A stretch of DNA of 64,000 nucleotides, taken from positions 1-64,000 of the forward strand of contig CANLTI010000003.1 of the NCBI GenBank assembly GCA_947494095.1, in the 5' to 3' direction. Positions 8,430-17,565 of the stretch are shown here, in pieces (the first letter of the stretch is position 1; every line of letters starts with the position of its first letter). The DNA comes from an uncultured Pseudomonadales bacterium (GTDB lineage: Bacteria > Pseudomonadota > Gammaproteobacteria > Pseudomonadales > Cellvibrionaceae). The notes beneath the pieces were generated by a model. That model had not been told where the DNA came from, ran no database searches, and worked only from the letters and a program-made list of their open reading frames with translations. The translations under genes were made by a program, and so were the position numbers.

Positions 8430-9917
8430 TCACTTGGGTTTTTCCTCTTGATTGCGCTTAACCCAATAGTGTGCGTTTTTAATATCTAATGCTTCAGGTG
8501 AAAAGGTAAACTTTTCTACCCCCGCATCTTGCTGCCTTGAGTAGTCATCTAAGGCTTTTAACGCTGGGCGAGTACGATAAAAAATACAGAATATCGCAAT
8601 AAGATTAAGCCAAGCCATTAAACCAACCCCTAAATCACCAAGACCCCAAGCAAGATCAGCTGTTCTGATACACCCATAAAAGGTAGCGGCAACAATCGCC
8701 AGCTTAAGTACTGTTGGTAAAAAGGGAATATTTACATTGCGCATTAAAAAGCTTAGATTGGTTTCAGCAATATAGTAATACGCAACGATCGTGGTAAAAG
8801 CAAAACCCGATAAAGCGACAGCCACAAATAACGAGCCAAAACCCGGGAAGTGATGCTCAATCGCTAACTGCGTAAAGGCAGGACTACTCGCCGAAATATC
8901 AGCCGCCAAGTTTTGCACCAAAAATCCAGCCTCTGGCGCATGCACATTATAAGTGCCCGCAATCAAAATCATTAATGCTGTTGCCGTGCAAATGCACAGC
9001 GTATCGATGTATACCGACAGCGCCTGAACCATGCCTTGCTGAGCAGGATGATCAACATTGGCCGCGGCCGCGGCGTGAGGCCCAGTTCCTTGACCGGCTT
9101 CGTTAGAGTAAACACCTCGCTTAACCCCCCAACCAATAGCCGCACCAACACCTGCCATCGGGCTAAAGGCATCCGAGAAAATTTGCCCAAAAATAGCCGG
9201 CAGTATATCAACGTGCATACCAATAATAATCGCAGCAATAACGACATAGAGCACCGCCATCGCAGGCACAACTATCTCGGTAAACTTAGCAATACGTTTG
9301 ATACCACCAAAAATAATCGCCATCAAGATAACCGCCACTATAACACCGGTAATCAAACCACTCATCTCAAATCCATTCGAAGATACGAGCGAAGAGTCAT
9401 TTAATGCTTGCGTAACCGCATTAGCAATGCTGTTAGACTGCACACCAGGCATTAAAAAACCAGCCGATACTACGGTAACAACCGCAAAAACTTGTGCAAA
9501 ACGCTTCCAGCCGAGCGCCTTTTCTATATAAAACGCTGGGCCACCCCTAAATTGCCCTCCCAGCTCTTCTTTGTATATTTGCCCAAAGGTACTTTCGACA
9601 AACGCCGTAGCAGCACCTAAAAAAGCAATAACCCACATCCAAAAAATGGCACCAGGACCACCAAAGCCAATCGCAGCTGCAACACCGGCGATATTCCCTG
9701 TGCCCACACGTCCCGCTAACGACATTGTGAGTGCCTGCAAAGAGGATATACCCGCTGAATTAGACTTGTTAGACCCAAGCAGCCGAATCATCTCTGGCAA
9801 GTAGCGGACTTGTATAAAGCGCGTTTTGATTGAGAAGAATAGACCTGCGGCTAAACATAAACCAATTAAAGCAGGACTCCATATTATTGCGTTTAATTGA
9901 TTAATTAAATCTTGCAT
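8430..9917 (-). CDS. Sodium:alanine/glycine symporter (AGCS family)
   Basis: This 495-residue inner-membrane protein has around 10-11 hydrophobic segments and the AGCS signature block near residues 60-110 (SLAGRVGTGNIAGVA, GPGAIFWMW, ESTFGQ). A second conserved block, GVKRGVYSNEAGQGTGPHAAA, lies near residue 265. Members import alanine or glycine with sodium or protons. The length fits the family. It converges on the phosphatase gene and diverges from the asparaginase-domain gene. The soluble C-terminal tail is short. Substrate preference cannot be told from sequence alone. No glycine riboswitch was recognised upstream. Confidence 0.92.
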   Translation of the reverse strand: MQDLINQLNAIIWSPALIGLCLAAGLFFSIKTRFIQVRYLPEMIRLLGSNKSNSAGISSLQALTMSLAGRVGTGNIAGVAAAIGFGGPGAIFWMWVIAFLGAATAFVESTFGQIYKEELGGQFRGGPAFYIEKALGWKRFAQVFAVVTVVSAGFLMPGVQSNSIANAVTQALNDSSLVSSNGFEMSGLITGVIVAVILMAIIFGGIKRIAKFTEIVVPAMAVLYVVIAAIIIGMHVDILPAIFGQIFSDAFSPMAGVGAAIGWGVKRGVYSNEAGQGTGPHAAAAANVDHPAQQGMVQALSVYIDTLCICTATALMILIAGTYNVHAPEAGFLVQNLAADISASSPAFTQLAIEHHFPGFGSLFVAVALSGFAFTTIVAYYYIAETNLSFLMRNVNIPFLPTVLKLAIVAATFYGCIRTADLAWGLGDLGVGLMAWLNLIAIFCIFYRTRPALKALDDYSRQQDAGVEKFTFSPEALDIKNAHYWVKRNQEEKPK

Positions 9918-10123
9918 ACACCATACCTTGTCAACCTCTGTTTTTGACCAAAAAAAATACCAATTTCACTAAGACGAATGAGCGAAAAGAAACCCCAATA
10001 CATAATGTCTCAACTATCTGGCAGCGTCTATTTAATCATCCACATTTAGCTGATAATATGGTTTTCACGATATTTTCACGATACATACCATCACATACCA
10101 TCACATAAATAAGGCTCCACCGT

Positions 10124-10627
10124 ATGACACTCCCAGCGAATGAAAAGATATTAGTCCTCAGTACCGGCGGCACCATCGATAAAGACTATTTTGACCGCAT
10201 CACCGAATATCAAGTCGGCGAGCCCTCGGTGATTAATATACTCAAAGACGCCAACCTTAATCCGCAATTCGAGTTTGTGGAAGTTATTAAAAAAGACAGC
10301 CTCGATGTGAACGACGATGATAGGGCGCTCATGAGCCAAGCCATATTGGCCAGCGACTGCAAAAAAGTACTGATTACACACGGAACAGACACTCTCGTTG
10401 ATACCGCCAAGTACTTGCAACACACCATCACACAACGCGCCATTGTACTAACCGGTGCATTCAAACCCGCCATCTTTAAAAGTACCGATGCCTCTATCAA
10501 TATTGGGACAGCATTAGGCGCTTTAAGTGTTTTACAAGAAGGTGTCTACGTTGCCATTAGCGGTCGCGTATTCCCCGCCGATAACGTCAAGAAAAACTAC
10601 GAAAAAAATCAATTTGAACCTTTATAA
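10124..10627 (+). CDS. Half-length asparaginase-domain protein
   Basis: The 167 residues correspond only to the N-terminal domain of type I/II L-asparaginases, which are normally about 330 residues. Both catalytic motifs of that domain are present: the first Thr in LSTGGTID (near residue 16) and the HGTDT motif with its Thr-Asp pair (near residue 88). The C-terminal domain that completes the substrate site and tetramer in full enzymes is absent, with a clean stop and no in-frame remnant downstream. Stand-alone short proteins of this type occur in other Gammaproteobacteria, so this is unlikely to be a broken gene, but asparaginase activity is unproven. It ends 14 bp before the GAF gene, suggesting co-transcription. 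Confidence 0.8.
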   Translation: MTLPANEKILVLSTGGTIDKDYFDRITEYQVGEPSVINILKDANLNPQFEFVEVIKKDSLDVNDDDRALMSQAILASDCKKVLITHGTDTLVDTAKYLQHTITQRAIVLTGAFKPAIFKSTDASINIGTALGALSVLQEGVYVAISGRVFPADNVKKNYEKNQFEPL

Positions 10628-10641
10628 TCCGAGCAACTAAC

Positions 10642-11106
10642 GTGAACCTAACATCAAAAAAAGAAGTTTATCAATTACTACTAGCTCAACTGAGTGGATT
10701 ACTTGATCACAATGTTGACAGTGTCGCCAATAGCGCTAATTTTTGTGCCGCTATTCAGCAAAATTTTCATTTCCACTGGGTAGGCCTTTATAGGGTTATG
10801 GGTGAAGAGCTAGTCCTTGGCGCTTTTCAAGGGCCAACAGCGTGCACTCAAATTGCTTTTGGCCGAGGTGTATGCGGGCAAGCCTGGGAAGAGAAAAAAA
10901 CACTGGTTGTCGGTGATGTTCATTCACACCCCAATCACATTACCTGCTCAGCCCTAAGCCAATCCGAAATCGTTATCCCCCTCTTTGATAGCGAGGGTAA
11001 TGTACAGGCCGTACTGGACATCGATGCCGATATCGTCAATGCCTTTGATGCCGTCGACCAAGCCTACCTCGAAGATTGCGTAGCCTTACTGACAAAGTAT
11101 TACTGA
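10642..11106 (+). CDS. Free methionine-(R)-sulfoxide reductase (GAF domain)
   Basis: This 154-residue single GAF-domain protein resembles fRMsr (MsrC), which reduces free methionine-R-sulfoxide using thioredoxin. The three family cysteines are visible in the expected spacing: the Cys of ACTQI (near 84), of GRGVCG (near 94) and of HITCSA (near 118). The signature SEIVIPLFDSEG and a final VLDIDAD also match. The start is GTG at 10642; no ATG lies nearby and the ribosome site is weak, so translation may depend on the upstream gene. It likely protects the methionine pool from oxidation. Confidence 0.9.
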   Translation: MNLTSKKEVYQLLLAQLSGLLDHNVDSVANSANFCAAIQQNFHFHWVGLYRVMGEELVLGAFQGPTACTQIAFGRGVCGQAWEEKKTLVVGDVHSHPNHITCSALSQSEIVIPLFDSEGNVQAVLDIDADIVNAFDAVDQAYLEDCVALLTKYY

Positions 11107-11151
11107 ACACCCTAAAAACACTCTCATTATCTACACGCAATTAAAAGCCAT

Positions 11152-11185
11152 AAAAAAGCGCCCCTAACTCATCGCTAGGGGCGCT
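11152..11185 (-). terminator. Intrinsic terminator of the protease gene
   Basis: The stem AGCGCCCCTA / TAGGGGCGCT is followed, reading on the minus strand, by six T residues. It lies 55 bp past the protease stop codon. On the plus strand it is followed by only a short T stretch, so it works mainly for the minus strand. Confidence 0.85.
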
Positions 11186-11239
11186 TCACTAAACCCAGTT
11201 AATACTGGACTTAAACCTTACACTACAAATACAGATTGA

Positions 11240-14140
11240 TTAGCGCAATAACTTAACACGTTTTGCAGGCTCGTTCTCAGTAGGAATCACAAGCATAGGC
11301 ACGCCTTGGCCACCAACTTGCAATTGCGCACCACCTTGCCCAGGCAAAATAATGCCAGGGAAGTCAAAGCTTACTTGACGAGCAAGATCAACCGAACCAC
11401 TACCCATGTAAGCAGCTTCGCCATCACCATTAAAACGATTGCGTAACGTTAATGTGTAATCAAACGTGGTATCACCCTCAGCCAAGAAGCCAAAATCACC
11501 GTACGCATCTAACTGATATCGCAATACCGAGCTATTGGTCTCGACATTAGCAACATACAATAAATTACGTGTACCTGTCGCTAGGTTATCAATACCACTG
11601 GCCACATTACCGGTTGTTTTTTGGTTATTTTCCGAATCTAAGGCATTTAAATCACCCACCATCGCACGGAAATCAGGCTGGCCGTCTTCATTCACATCAA
11701 TATTCATAGTTAAAACATATTGTGAAAAATGCGTCCAGTCTTGCGGAGCATTAAAAGCAAAAGCAACACTTTCTTCTGATACCGAGCTATAACCCAAGCT
11801 ACTACCTAAGTTGCTATCTCTTACATTCACATCAGCTTGCGTAAAGCCTAAAACAGTTGCATCGCCAAACGCCACGTTACGCAACTTAATTTCATCAGCT
11901 TGACGGATGACATCAACACGAGAGGCCGGCTCAATCAGTGCCATGTAACCTACACGCAATGATGTTTCAGCACTTTCAAGCACAATCCAACCATCGTACT
12001 CACCTAAGTCAGCCGCACCTTGCAGCTCATTAGATTGCATACGTAATGTAACAGGAAGCTGCGCAGTTTGACCCGCACCTACATAGACTTCTTGCGAAAC
12101 ATCAACTTTAATACCTTTTGAGCCGGCACCTGAGTTAGCTTCAACACGCACTTGGAAGCGTTGATCGCTGTCAGAGAAGTTAGTCACTTCAACCATCTGG
12201 GTTACAGCATCGTTGTATTCAGGCTTAAACACACCAAAACCAAGGCCGCCAGGCATTGCATAAGCGGTAGAAGCCAATGCTTTTTCAATATCAATAACGC
12301 CAGTACCTTGCAGGCTTAGTGCTGGCGAACCAACTTGGCCCAATAATTTTGCAGGTCGTGAAGAGTTCTGAATAATGGCCTTGATCGCGTTAGGGGCAAG
12401 ATCAGGGAATTTCTCTCTTAACAATGCAGCCATACCCGCGACTTGTGGCGCAGCCATTGATGTACCAGAAATGGTCAAAGTCTCGCGACCACCACCGGCA
12501 AGCGCGCTTTCGATTTCATCACCAGGGGCGGTGATATCAGGTTTGAAAAAACCGGTTGGGCCGGGGCCTCGTGAGCTAAAGTCTGAAATCGTATCATCAT
12601 CAGAGGTGTCTTCACGGACATTCGTCGCTGCAAATTCAGCAGTAATACTACCGGCATTGAGTTCAGCTAATAAAAGAGCACCTTCAGCTTGACTAATCAT
12701 CGCGCCAGGCAAAGTAACGTCTGTACCGCCCATAGCAAAAGCCGAGCCTGGCTCATTGTTAATCACAACAGCCGCGCTAGCGCCTGCAGCTAATGCGTTA
12801 TTAAGCTTGGTCGTAAAGGCACAGCTACCACGCGAAATAACAGCAACGGCACCGTCAAAGTTATTGGTTAATGCGGTACAAGCCTCAAAAGGCTCACTGA
12901 TAGTCAATGCCGCCTCAACACGTGTCTCTAACGCAGGAGAGATAGCCGCGTATTTGGCAAAAAAGTCGTAATCATTGCCTGTCTCAGAATCAAAACTGAG
13001 ATAAAAACTTTCTACACCACCCGCAAGCGATGATGCAACCGCAATCACATCTTTAGCTGCAGCGGGCGCACCTGAAATGAAAGCAATATCGTCACCGTTA
13101 CCCGCAGCTGCCACAACCACTGCACCTGCCTCTATTGCATTTTGTGCACTCACTGACGTTGCCGCGTCGGGGCTACCAAAAGGAGAGCCTAAGCTCATGT
13201 TAATAACGTCAACCGCATCTTCAGGGTCGCCATCACCATTGGGATCCATCGCTCTTTCAATGGCCTGAGAAGTAAGGTTTGTCGAGCCATCATTACCAAA
13301 AACTTTTAGCGCATAAAGATCAGCCTCAGGCGCAATACCTGTTGCTTCACTTGGGCCAAGGCTTCTGCCGGCTGCAATACCTGCAACATGAGTACCGTGG
13401 TTGCCGTCGTCAATGGGGTCTGCATCGGGCTGGGGGACTCTATTTGCAGGCTCAGAGCTACCTGGATCATAATCAAAACCGGCAAAATCATGGCCCCCAA
13501 CTACTACAGATGTTGGAAAACTGCCAGTCTCAACCACAGCTGGATCATTACGTACAAAATCATCTTTCTCACCCGAACCTAAAAAGTCTGAATGAAAATA
13601 ATCAACACCGCTATCAATAATAGCAATCGTTTGACCTTTACCTTTAAAACCAAGGTCTGTATGAGCACGCTCACCGCCTACCCAACGCGTACTATAGCTG
13701 CGCTGCGCTTCCTGTAAACGCTTGGGCACAACCAATTTAACACCACTATCTTTAGCCAGAGTATCGGCTTGTTCGCGCGTTGCAATAACAGAAAAGCCCA
13801 CATCAGTCACAACAACAGGATCAATAGCTTTAAAGCCAGCTGATGTTGTTTGAACAATAACTTTTTGCAACGCTTTTTTAACTTGTGCAATGTATGCTTG
13901 ACGCTGCTTTGCAGTTACGCTTTTGCCTTGGCTTTCTTGGTTTTTTTGCCATTGAACAACAGGCGCCATATCAACACGCACAAAATAACTACTAGCAGCC
14001 TCTTGCTTGACATTGACCTGGCCACGAATATCTAAAAATTCCTGTTTAGACGGGATAACAGTATCGGCAGCACTACACAACGGTATAGTACCGCCAGCAA
14101 TTGCGCACGACACAACAACTGACAACATTTTTAATTTCAT
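11240..14140 (-). CDS. Secreted subtilisin-like serine protease (S8) with PA insert
   Basis: The ATG at 14140 (MKLKML) is preferred over an upstream TTG because GAGGAA lies about 9 bp before it, giving 966 residues. A Sec signal peptide ends near CSAAD. An I9-type propeptide region (about 45-145) precedes the catalytic domain. The triad is clear: Asp in AIIDSGVDYFHSD, His in GNHGTHVAG and Ser in SGTSMAAPQVAG. A protease-associated domain is inserted before the Ser motif. The C-terminal third is a fibronectin-like beta region. It is an exoprotease by family. Neighbours are a TonB receptor on the same strand and a POT peptide transporter, suggesting extracellular protein use. It ends LLR with no sorting tag seen. 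Confidence 0.9.
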   Translation of the reverse strand: MKLKMLSVVVSCAIAGGTIPLCSAADTVIPSKQEFLDIRGQVNVKQEAASSYFVRVDMAPVVQWQKNQESQGKSVTAKQRQAYIAQVKKALQKVIVQTTSAGFKAIDPVVVTDVGFSVIATREQADTLAKDSGVKLVVPKRLQEAQRSYSTRWVGGERAHTDLGFKGKGQTIAIIDSGVDYFHSDFLGSGEKDDFVRNDPAVVETGSFPTSVVVGGHDFAGFDYDPGSSEPANRVPQPDADPIDDGNHGTHVAGIAAGRSLGPSEATGIAPEADLYALKVFGNDGSTNLTSQAIERAMDPNGDGDPEDAVDVINMSLGSPFGSPDAATSVSAQNAIEAGAVVVAAAGNGDDIAFISGAPAAAKDVIAVASSLAGGVESFYLSFDSETGNDYDFFAKYAAISPALETRVEAALTISEPFEACTALTNNFDGAVAVISRGSCAFTTKLNNALAAGASAAVVINNEPGSAFAMGGTDVTLPGAMISQAEGALLLAELNAGSITAEFAATNVREDTSDDDTISDFSSRGPGPTGFFKPDITAPGDEIESALAGGGRETLTISGTSMAAPQVAGMAALLREKFPDLAPNAIKAIIQNSSRPAKLLGQVGSPALSLQGTGVIDIEKALASTAYAMPGGLGFGVFKPEYNDAVTQMVEVTNFSDSDQRFQVRVEANSGAGSKGIKVDVSQEVYVGAGQTAQLPVTLRMQSNELQGAADLGEYDGWIVLESAETSLRVGYMALIEPASRVDVIRQADEIKLRNVAFGDATVLGFTQADVNVRDSNLGSSLGYSSVSEESVAFAFNAPQDWTHFSQYVLTMNIDVNEDGQPDFRAMVGDLNALDSENNQKTTGNVASGIDNLATGTRNLLYVANVETNSSVLRYQLDAYGDFGFLAEGDTTFDYTLTLRNRFNGDGEAAYMGSGSVDLARQVSFDFPGIILPGQGGAQLQVGGQGVPMLVIPTENEPAKRVKLLR

Positions 14141-14494
14141 CGAGATATTCCTCACAATCAAATATATTTAATAGGCTTTTAATAACAATTAAAAGCCAAG
14201 ACACCTACTTAATATAAGACGAAGAAATAACCGTTACCCTCAATGAAATAAGTGCTTTTTTATAAGTAATTGACAAAAGACTGACATAATCGCCCACTAT
14301 CGTAAATTAATGCCAATAATAAATAAATACTAAGCAAATAACTAAACGCACCAATCATGCAACACAACAATGCATTCATAAAAAATATCACATCCCAAAA
14401 AAAACCCAACATCACACAAGTAATATTGGGTTTTAATGAGTCATTATATAAACCAATAAAAAAACTCGCCGAAGCGAGTTTTTTTATTTACAAC
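14141..14494. other. Intergenic region between TonB receptor and protease (354 bp)
   Basis: AT-rich, non-coding. It should hold the protease promoter, but no single site stands out. A hairpin AAAACCCAA / TTGGGTTTT (14401-14434) beside an A tract may be a second terminator, and the strong terminator at 14458-14485 lies at the left side. Confidence 0.5.
14458..14485. terminator. Intrinsic terminator, near-symmetric
   Basis: The short stem ACTCGC / GCGAGT has a tetraloop and is bounded by seven A and seven T residues. As the TonB receptor gene lies at 14495 and beyond on the minus strand, this hairpin lies directly after its stop codon and ends it. Confidence 0.85.
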
Positions 14495-17338
14495 CTAAAA
14501 GCCATAACTAGCCTTTAGGTAAAAGGTACGCCCATATGCGTCAACGTAACGCGGATCCCAACCCACTTGATGACCAGCACCAGAGCTACGAAGAGATAAT
14601 GGCGGCTTTTTGTCCATAAAGTTTTTAACACCAAAGGTAAGGTCAAGCTGGTCATCCATTAAACCTAATTTAGCCTGGTAATCCATAGTAGTGTAAGAAG
14701 GTACATACAACTGGATAGGCGTATCGGTTGAAAAATCAGGCTGACCTGTTTCCTCGCTAATCAGGTTAATTGTTTGTTCTTGATCTCGATAGCCAGAGCG
14801 GAAGTTACCGATCACGCTATGTGAAAAAATACCATGATCAAAGCTAACACTCAATTGCATTTTATTTCTAAAGGTTACAGCGTCATTTTCACCAAAACGG
14901 CCAAGACTAGACCCAGTTAGTGAGCTTTCCGACTCAATCATATAAGTACCAGAAAAAGCAGTAGTCATCTCACCAATAACTGTATCGACACTTTGGCTAA
15001 AGCTATAGTCTATACCTTCTGCATTAAAGCTTCCACCGTTAACAGCGACCTGAATAATGGCCAACTCATTCTCCTCGGTTGCTTTATTCTCACGAACAGT
15101 AAAGAGATTGCGATAAGCAACTGGATCGGCAAAAATTTGAGCTTCAGTTAAGCGCTGAACAACATCTTCAATTTCAACATTCCAATAATCGACAGTTAAA
15201 TTACTACCATTATTAGGACGGAATACAAAGCCTGCGGTATATTGAGTTGAAGTTTCAGGTTTTAGCTCAGCTGCACCCTCTCGAAGAATACCATATTGCG
15301 CATTACCACTTAAGCAAGCCGAAGCTAGAGCATCTGTACTTGCAAATGGGCACTTATAATTGCCAGAGGTTACACCAAAGTCGACAAGCGGTTCCGCAAG
15401 TTGGCGCATACCCGCCGCCTTAAAGCCTGTACCATAAGAGGCTCGCAAAGCAAGAGTTTCCGTTGCATCCCAGCGCGCAGTAAACTTATACGTCAGATCG
15501 CTCTCTGTATCACCTACCTTACTGCTACCAATAGCCGTTACATTGTCAACACCATCAATACTGTCGTAACGTAAAGAAGCTGTTAACTCGACACTATCGA
15601 CAATAGGCATGAAGTATTCTGCAAATGCTCCCCACTGAGAGCGAGATAAGTCATAATTTATACCTGAAGATAAAAATAGTAAGCGCTCATCTTTGTTCGC
15701 TTGAGAGGTTTCACGCAGATAACTTAACTGTCGATAATCAATACCAGCCGCTAATACAGATTCGCCACCCATCATTTCTATAAGAGGCATACTACCCTTC
15801 GCATCAAACGAAAATGACTCTGTTTCAGTAGTATCCCAGTTACCGCTATATATGGCACTTTTTAACGCTTCAGCTTCTGAAGTAGGAATCGAGTCGGGAG
15901 CAACAAAAATATTCAACCCGCCAGCTCCAACCAAACCAGTAAACTCTTCACGCAATAACCAACCTGTAGGGTAGTTAGTTTCTTGATCATTCGCTGAGTA
16001 AGCAATTGCGGTATCATAATCAATATTACCGAAGTTACCTTGAAGACCAAAAATAGTACTTAAGGTTTCAGAAGTATTCTCTGTTGTCCTATTACCAGCA
16101 GCAAGGGATCTCCAGCGACCACCAACATTTTGAAGATTGTCTTTTTGCACATCCGTAAGGTGTGGCAAAATAGCACTCTCAACTAATGAGGAGTCATTAG
16201 GGATTGTAATCCAACCTGTTGGGTATGGTGCAATACGCGAGGTCAAAGATGAGTCCGCATAGACAACAGTACCGTAAGCGGTCAAGTCATCGTTAATAGC
16301 CACTCGACCATTCAAAAATACCGAGTCGCGTTCCTGCTCAGGAATGATTTCTATTGTGCTAGTAAAGTCAAAAAAGCACTGCTCGCCTGCATCACTGGTA
16401 TCAGTTTTACCACTAAAAATAGGAGCGTTACTTGAGGCGCATTTATTACCATTACTTTGAAAATAAGGGTTGAATTGATATTCAGTTAAACGCTCATCTT
16501 TATCTGGAGTACCGGGGTCGTCTGTTTTAGCAGGATCAATGTAACGTACGCGCGCATTACCCGGAATGGCATTACCAGAGCCCCTAAAATATACACCGTC
16601 CTGACCTGACCCCGGATGAGTGACAGTTAAAATACCTGTTTTAGCAAAATCACGATCTACCGAGCTAAGCGCATCACGCTCTTCATGACTAAACGCCGCA
16701 ACAAAAGAAAAACCATCCTCTTCAAAATTGCCAAAACCGGTAGTAATATCAAAATTAAATGATTCACCACCAGACTCTTGTGGCGCATCGTAACTCACAG
16801 AAATACGTGTTTCATCCACCTCATCCTTCAGCTTAAAGTTTACAACACCAGCAATAGCATCTGAGCCATATAATGCACTCGCACCATCGGTTAACACCTC
16901 AACTGCCTGTAAAGCACTAACAGGCACCGCACGCAAATCGATACTGCTGCCTGAGTCAGCGGGCGCTAGGCGGCGACCATTCATTAATGTTAAGGTATAT
17001 GGCGCACCAATATCATGAATACTGGCCGTCTGAATCCCCCCCCCACCACCACCAACAGAGTCGGCTGGCGTTGTAAAACCTTGCATAGCTGGTAACTGCG
17101 CAATTAGGTCACCGGTATTAGTCACACCTGTGCGGGCAATATCGGCAACGTCAAGTATTTGAATCGGCAAAGAGCCTTCCAAATCTTCACGCACGATGGC
17201 AGAACCGGTCACAACAACCTCTTCAATAGGCCCGGTAGCTTTAGCGGGTTTTTCCTGAGCTAAAGAAGCTGTAGAAAAAAACACCAAAGCGGCTGAAACA
17301 GCAACCGCTAGTTTATTTTTCGGATGGTATGTAGACAT
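14495..17338 (-). CDS. TonB-dependent outer-membrane receptor
   Basis: This 947-residue protein has a Sec signal peptide (ends near SLAQ). A TonB-box-like stretch IEEVVVTGS lies at about 38-46. The plug domain follows (LEGSLPIQILD, LTLMNGRRLAP, DGASALYGSDAIAGVVNFKL). The C terminus is a 22-strand barrel ending in FYLKASYGF with a terminal aromatic. GGGGAAC just before the ATG is a good ribosome site. The substrate is unknown; the plug type with a DGASALYGSDAIAG motif is common among marine TonB receptors for peptides, sugars or metal complexes. Sitting between an exoprotease and a POT transporter, it may import peptides; this is inference. Confidence 0.9.
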   Translation of the reverse strand: MSTYHPKNKLAVAVSAALVFFSTASLAQEKPAKATGPIEEVVVTGSAIVREDLEGSLPIQILDVADIARTGVTNTGDLIAQLPAMQGFTTPADSVGGGGGGIQTASIHDIGAPYTLTLMNGRRLAPADSGSSIDLRAVPVSALQAVEVLTDGASALYGSDAIAGVVNFKLKDEVDETRISVSYDAPQESGGESFNFDITTGFGNFEEDGFSFVAAFSHEERDALSSVDRDFAKTGILTVTHPGSGQDGVYFRGSGNAIPGNARVRYIDPAKTDDPGTPDKDERLTEYQFNPYFQSNGNKCASSNAPIFSGKTDTSDAGEQCFFDFTSTIEIIPEQERDSVFLNGRVAINDDLTAYGTVVYADSSLTSRIAPYPTGWITIPNDSSLVESAILPHLTDVQKDNLQNVGGRWRSLAAGNRTTENTSETLSTIFGLQGNFGNIDYDTAIAYSANDQETNYPTGWLLREEFTGLVGAGGLNIFVAPDSIPTSEAEALKSAIYSGNWDTTETESFSFDAKGSMPLIEMMGGESVLAAGIDYRQLSYLRETSQANKDERLLFLSSGINYDLSRSQWGAFAEYFMPIVDSVELTASLRYDSIDGVDNVTAIGSSKVGDTESDLTYKFTARWDATETLALRASYGTGFKAAGMRQLAEPLVDFGVTSGNYKCPFASTDALASACLSGNAQYGILREGAAELKPETSTQYTAGFVFRPNNGSNLTVDYWNVEIEDVVQRLTEAQIFADPVAYRNLFTVRENKATEENELAIIQVAVNGGSFNAEGIDYSFSQSVDTVIGEMTTAFSGTYMIESESSLTGSSLGRFGENDAVTFRNKMQLSVSFDHGIFSHSVIGNFRSGYRDQEQTINLISEETGQPDFSTDTPIQLYVPSYTTMDYQAKLGLMDDQLDLTFGVKNFMDKKPPLSLRSSGAGHQVGWDPRYVDAYGRTFYLKASYGF

Positions 17339-17565
17339 TTAAGTTCCCCATTATTTAATAATCTTCAGTGTAATGACGTACCACTCACTTTTTTCCTCAA
17401 ACTTAATTACAATTTTTTTAAAAAATAGATGACTTTCCATCCTTTTTTTACAAAATACTCATTAAGATTGAGGTAAACACCCCTCACTACGTCTTTTCAC
17501 GTAAGCTCCACATTCTATTATCCACTTTATCCATCTCATTGCCTACTAAAAGGCTAAGGTGCTTC

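Noticed and set aside
9918..10123. Glycine riboswitch before the alanine/glycine symporter
   Set aside because: The 206-bp region has no recognisable aptamer core on the relevant strand.
11535..13620. Several plus-strand frames opposite the protease gene
   Set aside because: They are shadows of a strong coding frame with a full catalytic triad on the other strand.
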